From: Poa pratensis
Taxonomy: Eukaryota; Streptophyta; Magnoliopsida; Poales; Poaceae
Assembly: GCA_947311845.1 (NCBI GenBank)
Contig: CAMZMU010000055.1
Coordinates: 25,569,369 to 25,633,368 of the forward strand
Direction: 5' to 3'
DNA: 64,000 nucleotides
In this document: piece by piece, positions 12,034-22,895 of the stretch
How positions within the stretch are numbered: position 1 is the first letter of the stretch
Layout of the letters: each line of letters starts with the position of its first letter
The notes under the pieces: model-generated
Database searches by the model: none
Told to the model about the DNA's origin: nothing
Seen by the model: only the letters and a program-made list of their open reading frames with translations
Program-made: the position numbers and the translations under genes

Positions 12034-14168
12034 CGATCAAGTGCAACGGCCCATATACTACCTCAGCGAGATGCTATCCATATCAAAGCAGCGGTACCCG
12101 CATTACCAGAAGCTAGCCTACGGCGTCTTCATGAGTTCGCGAAAGATGGTCCATTACTTCGCCGAGCACCCGATCACAGTGGTGAGTGCCTCGGGCCTCT
12201 CAGACATCCTTACCAACCCCGATGCGACGGGACGAGTCGCCAAGTGGGTCATCGAGCTGGGCCCATGGGACCTGAAGTATACACATCCCAACGCGATCAA
12301 GGCACAAATACTTCCGGACTTCACAACCGAGTGATAGAAGCTCAGATGCCCGACATACCTGACTTGTCCAACGCATGGACTATGTACTTCGACGGATCCA
12401 AGAAATTCGAGGGCGCAGGTGCGGGCATCATCTTGACGTCGCCAAAAGGCGACAAACTTCGCTATGTATTGCAGATGGACTTCCCCAAGCCCTCGAACAA
12501 TGAAGCTGAGTACGAAACCCTATTACACGGCATGCGGATGGCCAAGAACTGCGGCGCCACTCGCCTCATGATCTACAGGGACTCGAACCTCATCGTCCAG
12601 CAAACGATGAAAGAGTGCGAGGCCACAACAGAGAACATGATTGCATATCGGGACCTCTACAACACCATGGAGGGCAGCTTCGACGGCCGCGAGCTGCGGC
12701 ACGTGGGCTGCGAGAGTAACGAAGAAGCAGACATGCTAGCCAACCTCGGCTTGACCAAGGCGAAAGTTTCACCCGGAGCCTTCGTCGAGTGCATAAAGCA
12801 GCGGTCTATCAAGCTCAAGCAGCCAGTCGCACCCTCTACATCAGCAACAACCACCAAGGATCAGCCAGCAAAGCACTCGGTAGCACCCGATGTAGAAGAA
12901 CCACACGTCGAAGTCTTCCTCGTCGAGCCGATGTGGACAAACCATTTTCTTGCATACATGCTGCGTCAGGAGTTGCCAGCAGACCCAACAGAATCTCGGC
13001 GCATCACTGGCCGCTCGAAGGCCTTCACGATCATCAATGGCGAATTGTACAAACGCAGCATATGTGGAGTCCTGCAGCGCTGCATTGACCCAGAAGACGG
13101 CAGAGCAATATTATATGACATCCATGCCGGAACTTGCGGACATCATGCCAGCAGTCGAGCCCTGGTAGCCAAAGCCTTCCAAGCAGGGTTCTACTGGCCC
13201 ACGGCGATGCGGGAAGCCGAAGAAATAGTCAGGAAATATTACGGGTGCCAGAAGTTCGCCACCAAGCCGCACACACCCGTATCGGAGCTGAAAACGATAC
13301 CACTCGCCTGGCCCTTCACCCAATGGAGGCTCGACATGGTGGGCCCACTGAAGAAATCATCTCACGGTGGACACACGCATTCCTGGTGGCAGTCGACAAG
13401 TTCACAAAGTGGATCGAAGCTGTACCCATAACAAGCTCGACTGCTACATCTGTCGTCAATTTCATCAGATCCATCATCTTCAGATTTGGGATACCCCACA
13501 GCATCATCACGGACAACGGCACAAACTTCACAGCCAACGAGTTCAAGGACTTCTGCACGGAGCAGGGCATCAAACTCAAGTACGCCTCAGTCGCACACCC
13601 TCAATCCAATGGACAAGTCGAGAAAGCAAATGGCCTAGTCTGCAGCGGCCTCAAGAAACGTCTACTGGTGCCACTTAAGCGCGCCGCGGGTGCCTGGGTG
13701 GAGGAGCTACCCTCTGTCCTCTGGAGTCTGAGAACCACGCCCAATAGATCAACACAGTATACGCCATTCTTCATGGTCTATGGCGCCAAAGCAGTCATGT
13801 CATACGATCTGCGATTCGACGCACCTCGCGTGGTCGCATACGACGAGTCAGACGCAGAAGAAGCACTCGAAGATGGCGTCGACACGCTGGACGAGGCACG
13901 GGACATTGCACTCTCCCGCACGGCCGTTTATCAACAGAGTCTTCGCAACTACCATGGCCGTCGACTGCGCACGAGATCCTTCGTCCTTGGTGACTTGGTG
14001 CTGCGGCTCAAGCAGAAGAAGGTGCACAAGCTCGCCTCCCCATGGGAGGGAGTCTTCATCATCACGGAAGCCATCGACGGCGGTGCCTATCGACTGAAGC
14101 ATGCGAAGACAGGGGAGATCTCCCACAATCCGTGGAACGTTGCGCACCTGCGCCGTTTCTACGCATAG
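12034..14168 (+). pseudogene. T pol, 3' part: RNase H end, archaeal-type RNase H, integrase
   Basis: The stretch opens with the end of the classical RNase H (IYYLSEM, YPHYQKLAYGV). A second RNase H starts near 12,370 with the YFDGSK aspartate, NNEAEYETL and RDSNLIVQQ motifs; this extra domain marks the Tat lineage. The integrase zinc-binding segment is near 13,110-13,260; one expected cysteine before GCQKFA is Tyr. The catalytic core keeps Asp in LDMVGPL, Asp in IITDNGTNF and Glu in NGQVEKANG. A frameshift near 13,365 separates the zinc finger from the core, and a stop near 12,332 splits the RNase H domains. The C-terminal chromatin-proximal part ends at a TAG at 14,166-14,168. Confidence 0.88.
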
Positions 14169-14339
14169 CATACACATCCATGTAATTGTGCCTACACGAC
14201 TATAAGCAGGTTTCAGACGCACTCTTTTCCTTACCAGGCTACCTAAGGGGACTGGAAGGTTTTTAATGAGGCGGCTTGCTAGCTTAATATACAATGGTTG
14301 AGATACAAAAGTGTCCCCCCTTTACTTTTTACAATCAAA

Positions 14340-14760
14340 GCAAGTAAAGCCTTGGCCGCACTCGAACACTCGAGGGCTGCGTTGCACAGGTTAATTCAAA
14401 AAAACAAATAAAACCTTGGCCGCACTCGAACACTCGGGGGCTGCGACGCACAGGTTAAGTCAAGAAAACAAGTAAAACCTTGGCCGCACTCGAACACTCG
14501 GGGGCTGCACCGCACAGGTTACTTCAAGAAACAAAAAACCTTGGCCGCACTCGAACACTCGGGGCCTGCGCCGCACAGGCTACCTTAGACACAAACAAAA
14601 CCTAGGCTGCAGTCGAACCCTCGGGGGCTGCGCCACACAGGTAACTTCGACGCACAAACAAACAATCTTGGCCACATACGAACGCTCGGGGCTGCGCCAC
14701 ACAGGTCATCACACTAAAGCGCGGAGAACGTACCCGAACGCTCGGGGGCTGCGTTCAAGC
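14340..14760 (+). repeat. T1 array of ~60-bp repeats carrying a polypurine-tract-like core
   Basis: Six to seven degenerate units of about 60-66 bp, each with CCTTGGCCGCACTCGAACACTCGGGGGCTGC-type sequence followed by CACAGGT and an A-rich spacer. Units start near 14,350, 14,414, 14,478, 14,539, 14,600, 14,667 and 14,730. The CTCGGGGGCT core is the same as the real polypurine tract before the T LTR (42,440-42,451). Equivalent arrays lie at 22,631-22,770 and 29,470-29,870. Positions 14,169-14,339 before the array are 3' noncoding sequence. Confidence 0.85.
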
Positions 14761-14877
14761 TTTCTATACAAATTATTGTCTTCGACAAACACATTACATA
14801 CATACACTCGGGGCTGCCCCCCACCGATTCATATCGTTCATTTACAACTCAGCTCAGCGAGCATGCAATTTTTTTGC

Positions 14878-15625
14878 CTACTCATCTACAGGTTTATTCT
14901 TGGGGCCCGCGTCCAATGGACCTACAAGCTCCTCCGTCTGCTTCTGCACCTGGTAGATGACCTTATGCGCCCAGCCAAGGGTGGTTGCATAATGACTCTG
15001 CTCAGACAAGCCTTCGGTGGCACCTTCAAAATTAAAGTTCGGCCAGTGGAGCTGCAAATAGGCAAAGGCAATATTTGCCCCGCCCACAAGCTTAGCCTGC
15101 AACATCTTGTGGATTGCCTTGCCATCACGGAACCTCGTCAGCAGAGCAGGTATACCTTGCGGCTGCTCGTTGTGCGGGAACATCGCCCGGTGCACTCGAG
15201 CCAAGGCACTCCGACAAGTCTCCAGTAGCAAGGCAGCGCGCCAAGCACGGTCCAGCAAGACAGCAAGAACCCGAGCCTTCGGCCTGTCAGACCAGAAATA
15301 CTAGGAGTCAGAAGTCGTGCCTACAATGGCCCCGTTCAACCGTTCCTCTATGCGAACGTCCTCAGCCTTTCGGTCGGGGTTCACACCTGTAGAATGAAGA
15401 CAAGGGAGCAAATTCAGCAACACTTAAAGCAACAACAATTAGCAGTCGAAGGTTTTGTCGAGTGTTCTCACATTCCAGCTGCCGGTTAATCAGATCCAAC
15501 TCCCCAATCAGATAATCCTCTCGCTCAGACGAGGGGGCGGGCCTCGTCCTCTCAGCGTCCAGTTCACCTCGCACATCCTTCAGCTCCCGCTCCAGATTCG
15601 CGATTCGAGTCTTCATCCACGACAT
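14878..15625 (-). pseudogene. T1 antisense module 2 (coiled coil plus C-terminal domain), two exons
   Basis: Two open stretches run against the T transcript. The upstream one (about 15,625-15,455) encodes a charged coiled coil (NLERELKDVRGELDAE). The downstream one (about 15,380-14,878) encodes a conserved-looking domain with ARVHRAMFPHNEQPQGI and LVGGANIAFAYLQLHWPNF, and ends at a TGA/TAG-bounded acidic tail. An acceptor-like TCTACAG sits between them near 15,390. A TAG near 15,302 interrupts the second exon. T3 has the same stop, while T2 is open there. Function is unknown; antisense ORFs between pol and the 3' LTR are known in Tat elements. Confidence 0.6.
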
Positions 15626-15759
15626 GATGACCTTATCATTTTGCTTCAGACAACAGTTCGGGGCCGCGTACTCGCGGAAGGAGAAGCTTCAGATGCACCG
15701 GAAGACTCAGCCTGTTCAATGGCAAAGGTCGATCAACATAAGACCTCCAAAAATACAAG

Positions 15760-16362
15760 GCCGCAGTGAGGCCCTATTTATAACGCTCTGGTCCTCTTCC
15801 CAAATGTTTAGGCGGGAAGGGTTGCCACATAGCACCAAGAACAGGTACCGGCGCACTGCCCTAGCTCAGATAAAGCCACCGCCCATGGCGCAGTCATAAG
15901 GCCTTGTCGGTGACGTTGCCGGTGACACCCCTGATGGCGCGTAGCGCCGGTCCGGCCGTCTTGCACCAAAGAGGGAAGTCTTGGGCTCCGCTTTGCTTGC
16001 CGCAGTTGGTCGGCATCCTTTAATCACCAAAATGGAAAGCTTTGGCCGTCACGCTCTGCGGACGAGTGCGTCACTCTGGGGAAGACACAGCCGCACATGG
16101 TCCCTGGCACGGGGTCACGGGCGTGCCACGCCTTTGTCTTGTACCGCGTGAGGCTCACCGGCCTGGCCTCCCTCGCGAGGTCCTTTCTTAGCTGTGCGGT
16201 GGGATTGGCTCCTGAAGCTGCTGGGCTTGGCCGTGCGTGCCTCTGGTAAGCTTGAAGGAGTGGGCCACCCTTGTTGACCGCTGACTTGTCTTGTTCTTTG
16301 CGCGTGGGCTCCTGGGCCAAAGGCATACGGGCCATGGTACCCTAGTTTCCACTGGTCCGACA
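15760..16362 (-). repeat. E1 3' LTR, truncated (603 bp)
   Basis: It matches the LTR at 37,291-38,153 but lacks the outer part: it starts at GCCGCAGTGAGG instead of at TGTCGAGG. Its inner end is CCGACA, next to GTAGCCCCCGGG, whose complement is the polypurine tract. Confidence 0.85.
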
Positions 16363-16637
16363 GTAGCCCCCGGGCCCGTGGCGTGCCCGCCTGGTAACCG
16401 TTGGATGCGAAACGGCATGGGCCCAAAAAGATGCGTGGCCCAGGTGGTGACGCGTGTCATGGCAGTTCTGCGCGCACGCACCCACGATGGCCGCGACGCC
16501 TCGGTAACTGCCTGGGTTGACATAAAACCCTTGCCGCGCGTGGCGCAGCCGTCCCATCTTCTTCATCGTTTCTTCACTCGAGTGCTCCGCCTCCTTCCAT
16601 CTTCTCGAGTTCTTTGCGCCGTCGAATCTCTTCTGTC

Positions 16638-18464
16638 ATGTCCGGGGAGGGGAACCCACGCGAGATGGATCGCGCGGGCGCGGCCCGAGGGTCATCTGCG
16701 GGTCGATCGCGAGGAGCTCCCCCGCCGGGCAATGCCGGGGAGCGCAGCGCGGATCTTAGCGGTGGTACCGCCAGAGTTTCGTCATCTTCATGGCTTCGCA
16801 AAGGGCGTTGGTTCGCTGTGGACGAGTAAGCTCCTTGAGGCCTTTTCGTAATCCGATTTGCCGCGTTGCGGTGGCTGACCCTTTTTCCGCCCTATCCAGG
16901 TCACCCTCGGCGAAGAGGAAAAGAGCGGGGGTACAGGGGACTCGGGCGGAGCCCTCCCCTAGGGTCGGTCGTCGCCCAGTGGTCGCCTCCTCTACCCGGT
17001 GTGGGCCTGTCCTTCGGGACGAGCGGCCGGTGGACTCTTCTGTCGAAGAAAAGCCTTTGCCCACGCCGTCCGCCTCCATCATGGCCCCTGGGACACCCGC
17101 TATGGGCATTCCTGTCTCCTTGGCTGGTCCGTCAGCCGAGGGGATGGGGGTCCCTAGTGCACCTCCTGTCGGCCCTCAAGCGTCTCGGACTACGGCCCCG
17201 AGGGTGTCTGTCTTCAGGGAACCCTCACGAGTCGGCGATGGTTCTTCGCGAGGGGCACCTGAGGAGGCTCCCGGTCTTGGTTCTTCAGAGCAAGTGCCGC
17301 AAACGTCTGCTCGCAGCTCCGTGCTGGCGCATGCGGCTGCCGACCGGGAGGCCAAGGCGACTCAGGAAAAAGACATCGCCGAGAGGCTGGCGGCAATTGA
17401 CGCACGCGAGAGAGCTTTTCTGGAACACACCAGTTTGGAGCATCAGAAGCTCCTGGACCTGGGTGCTGCACTTGCTGCCCATGAGAGCGCATTGGCCGCT
17501 GGCGAAGCTGCCTGGGCCGAAGCGCAGGAGGAGAGGGCGGCCTTAGCAGAAACTCTTTCGCTCCGTGAGGGCGATATGTCCATCCGGGAGCGAGAGGCGG
17601 ACAGGACTGGGCTGGAGCAAGGCGCCGAGCGGGCTCGGCTGGAGCTTCTCCGAGAGGAGATAGCTGCTCGGGAGGCTTCCCATGAGGAGCGCTTTGCGAA
17701 AGCTTGGGCTTTCCTTCAGAGGAAGCAGGAAGAATTCCCGAAGGAGTCCCACGAACGGACCGAGGGAAGAATCAGAGCCGCACGTGAGGAGTTCGTGCGT
17801 GAGTGCAGCGCAGATCTTGAGGATCAAGGGAAGCACTTTGCCAAGAGGCGCGGGCCTTTACCAGGAAGATCGAATATCTTGAGGGGAAGAACCGTGACCT
17901 TCGTATGTCCCTTGAGGGAGCCACTGCAGCGATGGATGCTGCTGAGACGAAGCGGTTTTTACTGCAGGCCCAGGTGGAGCCTCTGGAGGCGGCGATCCAA
18001 GAAGCCCAGGAGGAGGCGGCCCACGCTCGTATGCTTCGGAACGAACGTGGGAGGATGTTCCGGGAGCTGGCCTCGCGAGCTCACACTGCGGCTTCCTGCC
18101 TTGGCGCGGGGAGGCTGAATCTTCCCAGGGCAGAGGGTGACGGCTCCTATCTTCACTTCTTCATGCAGCTCGTCAAAGAACTAGACAAATCCCCCAGAAA
18201 ATGGACGATATAGTGTCCGAGGAGTGCCGCGAGTTGATTGACGCGGCCATTACCCGGGTCTTCTGCAACCTTGTCCGTGTCGACCCCTCCTTTGATTTTG
18301 GAGAAGTGCTGAACCTTGTCCCCAGCGGTCAGTCTGGGGAGCTTGTGGAGAAGGTGCGGGGGCACGTGTTGGCCCTTATATCCACCTTCCGCCGGAAGGA
18401 GCCTGATGAGGACGAGGAGGTTAGCGCGGAGGATTCCTTGGCTGGTGACTCTTCGTCTTCTTAG
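16638..18464 (+). pseudogene. E1 antisense coiled-coil gene, frameshifted copy
   Basis: Same gene as the intact copy at 31,713-33,541. Exon 1 is 16,638-16,825, the intron 16,826-16,899 (GTAAGC...TATCCAG), and exon 2 runs on to 18,464. Two single-base losses relative to E2 break it: one near 17,848 in a GCGC stretch and one near 18,192 in a C run. The N-terminal third is Pro/Ser/Arg-rich and the rest is long charged coiled coil. Function unknown. Confidence 0.72.
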
Positions 18465-19604
18465 CTCCCTGAAACGCCCAAAGGAGGATGCTTTTGTGAT
18501 TCCCCGTCTCTTTCTTTTTAAGTTAGGAATGATAAGACTTGTGTGTGTTGGGGGACTTGTCCTTTTGTATCAGGAAGGCTTTTGTATCTCTTTGTCCAAT
18601 TTGATGTGTTCTACGTCGTTTGGCTCCAGCCCCCGAGCGCACTGATGCGATCCCGTGAGGTGGTAAGGACTCTTGAGGTTTTACGCTCGGGAGTTTCCTT
18701 TAGACGTTCAAACAGACCATAGAGTTCAAGGGACAGAGCCACGATGAGTTTGGGGAGGATACTTAGCTTTAGTGGGGTGAGCACCCTGAGGGGTGATTTT
18801 GGGCCCGCTGAGGCTTCTGGGGTTTGGAGCGAACACCGGGTGAGCTCCTGCCTTCTTGGGGTTTTGCCCCACGTCCATGTCCTGTTCTGCGACAGAAACA
18901 AAGACAACAAGAGTTGTGGCGGTGCACGCTTGCAGGTTCACGCCTAGTGTTGCACGAGGAAGTTTAGCACCAAGGACCTTGGGAGGTGGCGTGTACGAGG
19001 GCGTCCCCCAGAATCCACTCATGGTTTACTTGGGTTTTTCGGAGCTGCTGGGACTGACCCGAGCACAGACACCGTGCTCCAGCCCCCGCTCGTGTAACGC
19101 TCAGGGGAGAAATTAGCGTGCACCAGAAGTTTTGCTTACCGAGAGGTAAGGACATACAAGGGTATGTGAAGCGCGAAGCGCTTTGTTTTGGTTGAATGAA
19201 TAGGTTCATTACAAAAAGTGCCGCTGTGGGCAGGGAGATCCTCGTGAAGGGGATTCCCATTGAGGCTGTAGTGGCCGTGTGGCACCCTCAAGAAATAAAT
19301 AGCTGCCGTGCGATCACGGGGTCACACGCAGGGTGTGTAGGAGTCTTTTTCAGCCCAGGATGAACACTGGGAAAGTGTCGATGGAGAATGTCTTAGCTGG
19401 AAGACACAAAAAGCCGCGACGGCGAGCGTGTTGCCGCCCGGTGGAGAGTGCCGTGCCAGTCCTCCTACTGGGGAGGCTGGGCCTTGCCACTTGCGGGGGT
19501 AGCCCCCGAGCCGCTGTGGGCCAGGCTTAGTCTTTTGGCGACAGTCGGCCCCTTGGAGGAGGAGGCCGTCTGCTTGTGTACTGGCGTGACCAGTGGCTCT
19601 GGAA
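18465..19604 (-). other. E1 noncoding spacer between protease and antisense gene
   Basis: About 1.1 kb of mixed-composition sequence lying where RT, RNase H and integrase would be in a complete element. Both strands show only short ORFs without recognisable domains. The matching segment of E2 is 33,542-34,604. Confidence 0.65.
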
Positions 19605-20408
19605 CTAGGGGGCTTTGGCGGGAGCCCCTGCGGTGAGCAGAGCCTTGGGGCGGGCCTTGGCGGGTAGCGCTTTGGCGGCGTAGGGCTTGGCTGGGTAAGC
19701 CTCGGCGGGGCGCTGGGCCGCCGCCTTCTTTGCCGCAGCCTTTTCCTGGGAGGTGAACTGCTTCTTCTTGGAGGGCGCTATGTAGTCGAGGGTGTCCTCG
19801 TCGGCGGGGTAGGTGGCAGCCGCAACCTTGTAGACGTCCACGACAGTGCGCACAGAATCCTTCTCATTGCAGCGGATGGTGATGGTGTTGCTGCAGCCTG
19901 GTATCTTGACGACGTTGTAGGCGTGGTGCGTGACCGCCATGAACTTGGCATGCGTTGGGTAGCCCAGAATGGCGATGTATGGCAGGTTGATGTGGGCGAC
20001 GTCGAAGTCGATCAGCTCAGTGCGGTAGTTGTCCTGGGTGCCGAACATGACGGGTAAGCGCACCTGCCCGAGGGGCACAGTGGTGCCTTCCGTCACCCCT
20101 GAGAAGGGTCTGGTTGGCATGAGGCGCTCGTACGGCACCTGGAGCAGGTCGAAGGTGTCCATGGAGAGCACGTTCAGGTCTGCTCCCCCATCGATGAGTG
20201 TCTTGGTGACAGCGACGTTGTTGATGGTGGGGGTGCACACCAGCGGGATGGTGCCCACAGTCGCCGTGCTCTTGGGGTGGTCGCTGGAGTCGAAGGAGAT
20301 CTTGTACTGTGACCACTTAAGAGGCTTGCCGGTACCGACCTTTGGGAGGGCAGCGCTGACTTCTCGGGTGAGCTCCTTGAAGTGGCGGTTGGAGATGGGC
20401 GCTTGCAC
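19605..20408 (-). pseudogene. E1 protease domain
   Basis: The frame runs from 20,408 to 19,605 on the minus strand. The active-site region reads LIDGGADLNVLSMDTF (a DGGA variant), followed by AILGYPTHAKFMAVTHHAY, the equivalent of the conserved LGRP block. The C-terminus is Ala/Lys/Pro-rich. A stop separates it from the gag frame that ends near 20,514, so it could be expressed only by readthrough or frameshift. Confidence 0.8.
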
Positions 20409-20513
20409 TCCGCCGAGGATGCATGCAGCAATCCGGCGGGGCTCCTGGTAGCCCCCTGCGTACTCGTCGGGGAGGTTATTGTTCTCTTCTGGCTATGGCT
20501 GGGCAGCGTTGGC

Positions 20514-22173
20514 CTACTGGTTGGGCTGATGATTAGCCTGCCGAGGATACTGGCCCTGGGGAGGATACTGACCTTGCTGAGGGTACTGGCCTGGCGGCGG
20601 GTACTGGCCCTGCTGAGGGTATGGACCCTGCTGAGGGTACTGAACCTGCTGACGGTACTGGCCCTGCTGGTTGTAGTTGTTGCCACGGTCTGACCAGCGG
20701 CCGTTGTTGCGGTTGCCTCCCCGTCCGTCGCCGCGACGGTTCTGGCGGCTGCTGCGAATCTTCTCAAGCTCGAAGCAGTTCTCAGTGTTGTGGGTGCTCA
20801 GCTTGTGGAAATCACAGTACTTGCTGTCTTTCTTACTGGCTTCTTCCCCGCCGCGCTTGTGCTTCTGCCCGTGCTCAGGCTCTGGTTTCGCCGCAAGGAC
20901 GGCTGGTGCCTTTCGCTTTGTGTGGTCCCGGCCTTTGCTTTTGACCTTTGCCTCGTCGGAATCCTCCAGCTCGGGGCAGTTGTGGGCGAACAGGCGGCCA
21001 TCCTCCGCCTTGGCACATTTGTCAGCTAGATGGAAGAGCAGCACCACGGAGGTGAGTGAGTCGGCGTAGATGCCGAGCTTCTCAAGCATCCTGGTGTCCA
21101 TGACACCGACGGAGAATGCCCCGATGTCGGAGGCGTCGTTGATGCGCGGGATCCTATTGCGGACTTGGCTGAAGCGCTGGATGTATTTGCGCAGCGTCTC
21201 GCCCTTGCGCTGCTTCACCACGCGGAGGTCGTTGAGGGAGAGAGGGCGCTCGTACGTCCCCTTGAAGTTGGCGATGAATTGCTCACACAGCTCCCCCAGG
21301 ACCTGATGGAAGCCTCGGGGAGGTTCATGAGCCACGAGCGAGCAGCGTCCTTGAGGGCCATGGGGAACCAATTGGCCATGACCCGGTCGTCGCCACCCAC
21401 GGCTTGGATTCCCACGGTGTAGAGCTGCAGGAACTCCACGGGGTTGAGCGTGCCGTCGTAGCGGGGAGGCAGCTCCGGGCGGAACTTGGTAGGCCAAACC
21501 ACCCGACGCAGCTCCCACGAGAAAGCGAGGGACCCCTCGCTGTTCGTGGCGTGGCCACCTGCGACGACGGCGCGGTTTGGGTCGCCGGCCTTGGCAAGGT
21601 CATGGACCATGCGGTCCTGTCGCTCACGTTGTCGTTCGAGGTTCACGCGAGCGTCCTCCGGGGCCCTCGTGATGATCTGGCAGCTGGCGCCGCCGAGGTG
21701 CGGGGAGGACGCGTCGTGCGAGGGGGCCCGGTCTGGAGCGCAGGGCCCTGGTATGGCCCGTGGACTCCTCCGACCGGAGGTGGAGGGGCGCCGTGCGCCA
21801 CTCCTCCCTGCGACGCCGGCGGCACTATGGAGTGCGACGGCACCGGGGCAACCTTAGCGGCGTTGACGAGCTCGGTGACTCGCTGGAGCCACGCGTCGTG
21901 GCCGGCCTCGGTGGGCCGGTAGCGCAGGAGTTCCTGCGCCATGAGCAGTGCAGCCCCCGGAGTCAGTGGAGCCCGGGTTGAGGCGGACGCGGTGTGGCGG
22001 TCGTACGGCGGAGGCGTGTTTTGCCTGGAAGGATGTAGGGAAGAAGCTTCCACTTCTTCCGACCCATGCTCCACTTCATCCTCAGAGGCAGCGGGAGCTG
22101 CGTGTCTGCGCGGGTTGTTGACGGCGGGCTCGGAGGCAACCCGGCTGGCCGCCCTACGGCGTGTGTCGACCAT
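20514..22173 (-). pseudogene. E1 gag, broken in three frames
   Basis: It starts MVDTRRRAASRVA at 22,173. A frame change near 21,740 (absent from E2) and another near 21,310 (shared with E2) split it. The middle part has the gag core (RPELPPRYDGTLNPVEFLQL, then FKGTYERPLSLNDLRVVKQ). A single CCHC-like knuckle is replaced by YCDFHKLSTHNTENCFEL. The C-terminus is a Gln/Tyr/Pro-Gly repeat (YPQQGQYPPQGQ type) of about 80 residues. The product would be a capsid-like RNA-packaging protein. Confidence 0.82.
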
Positions 22174-22206
22174 GGCGGTGAGGAAGAACGAAGAGAGCGC
22201 CTCAGC

Positions 22207-22224
22207 CCCCTACCTGGCGCGCCA
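22207..22224 (-). other. E1 primer-binding site
   Basis: On the minus strand, TGGCGCGCCAGGTAGGGG follows the LTR end CTCGACA by two bases. It is the primer-binding-site type common in grass Tat elements. E2 has the same site with one change (37,271-37,288). Confidence 0.7.
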
Positions 22225-22226
22225 AA

Positions 22227-22630
22227 TGTCGAGGATTACTCCCGAAGGAAACTCAAGCGTAGTGTTGTTCGAACGCAGGGGACTGAAACACGCTCTCGAC
22301 GAAGCTCTCGGTGACCTCGGCGAAGAAGACACACATGCACAGCAGTGAGACACAGCAGTTACCCAGGTTCAGGCCACCGTGGAGGTGTAAAACCCTACTT
22401 CCTGCTTGTGATGGATTGCACTGCTCGAAACGATTACAGTACAAGTGGTGGTGCTAGTCGCGAGGTAGAAGATGATCCCTCTCCAAGGCCGCAGTGAGGC
22501 CCTATTTATAGCGCTCCGGTCCTCTTCCCAAATGTTTAGGCGGGAAGGGTTGCCACATAGCACCAAGAAAGGTACTGACGCACTGCCCTATCTCAGATAA
22601 AGCCACCGCCCATGGCGCAGTCGTAAGGCC
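22227..22630 (-). repeat. E1 5' LTR, truncated (404 bp)
   Basis: It begins at TGTCGAGG (22,227) and matches the E2 LTR from 37,291, but stops at AAGGCC. There it is joined to T2 sequence reading ACACCCGAACGCTCGG. The lost part is the outer half of the LTR. Confidence 0.82.
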
Positions 22631-22895
22631 ACACCCGAACGCTCGGGGGCTGCGCCGCACAGGTCATCACACTAAAGCACGGAGAACATACCCGAACGCT
22701 CGGGGGCTGCGTTCAAGCTTTCTATACAAATTATTGTCTTCGAAAAACACATTACATACATACACTCGGGGGCTGCCCCCCACCGATTCATATCGTTCAT
22801 TTACAACTCAGCTCAGCGAGCATGCAAATTTTTTGCCTACTCATCTACAGGTTTATTCTTGGGGCCCGCGTCCAATGGACCTACAAGCTCCTCCG

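Larger units (their letters stand above)
15760..22630 (-). mobile_element. Tat-type Gypsy element E1 (gag-protease, antisense gene), truncated at both LTRs
   Basis: A minus-strand element inside T1. Reading on the minus strand: partial 5' LTR (22,630-22,227), primer-binding site, gag-protease, noncoding region, an antisense coiled-coil gene, and a truncated 3' LTR (16,362-15,760). No RT or integrase is present. The left edge follows ACAAG, the target duplication seen beside E2. The right LTR breaks off at GGCC and joins T2. E1 and E2 share deletions and a gag frameshift. Confidence 0.85.

Noticed and set aside
14340..14760. Repeat array as a CRISPR-like or centromeric satellite
   Set aside because: Units are degenerate, spacers are not unique, the context is a plant retrotransposon 3' region and the array is only about 420 bp.
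16790..16899. Unspliced start of the E antisense gene at 16,790/31,865
   Set aside because: That reading runs through a canonical intron; splicing joins exon 1 in a different frame to the same exon 2, and exon 1 codes a better supported N-terminus.
20029..21306. Plus-strand ORFs opposite E gag
   Set aside because: They mirror the gag and protease frames and have repetitive compositions from the Gln/Pro repeat; shadows, unlike the antisense gene at 31,713 which has its own splice structure and domain-like C-terminus.
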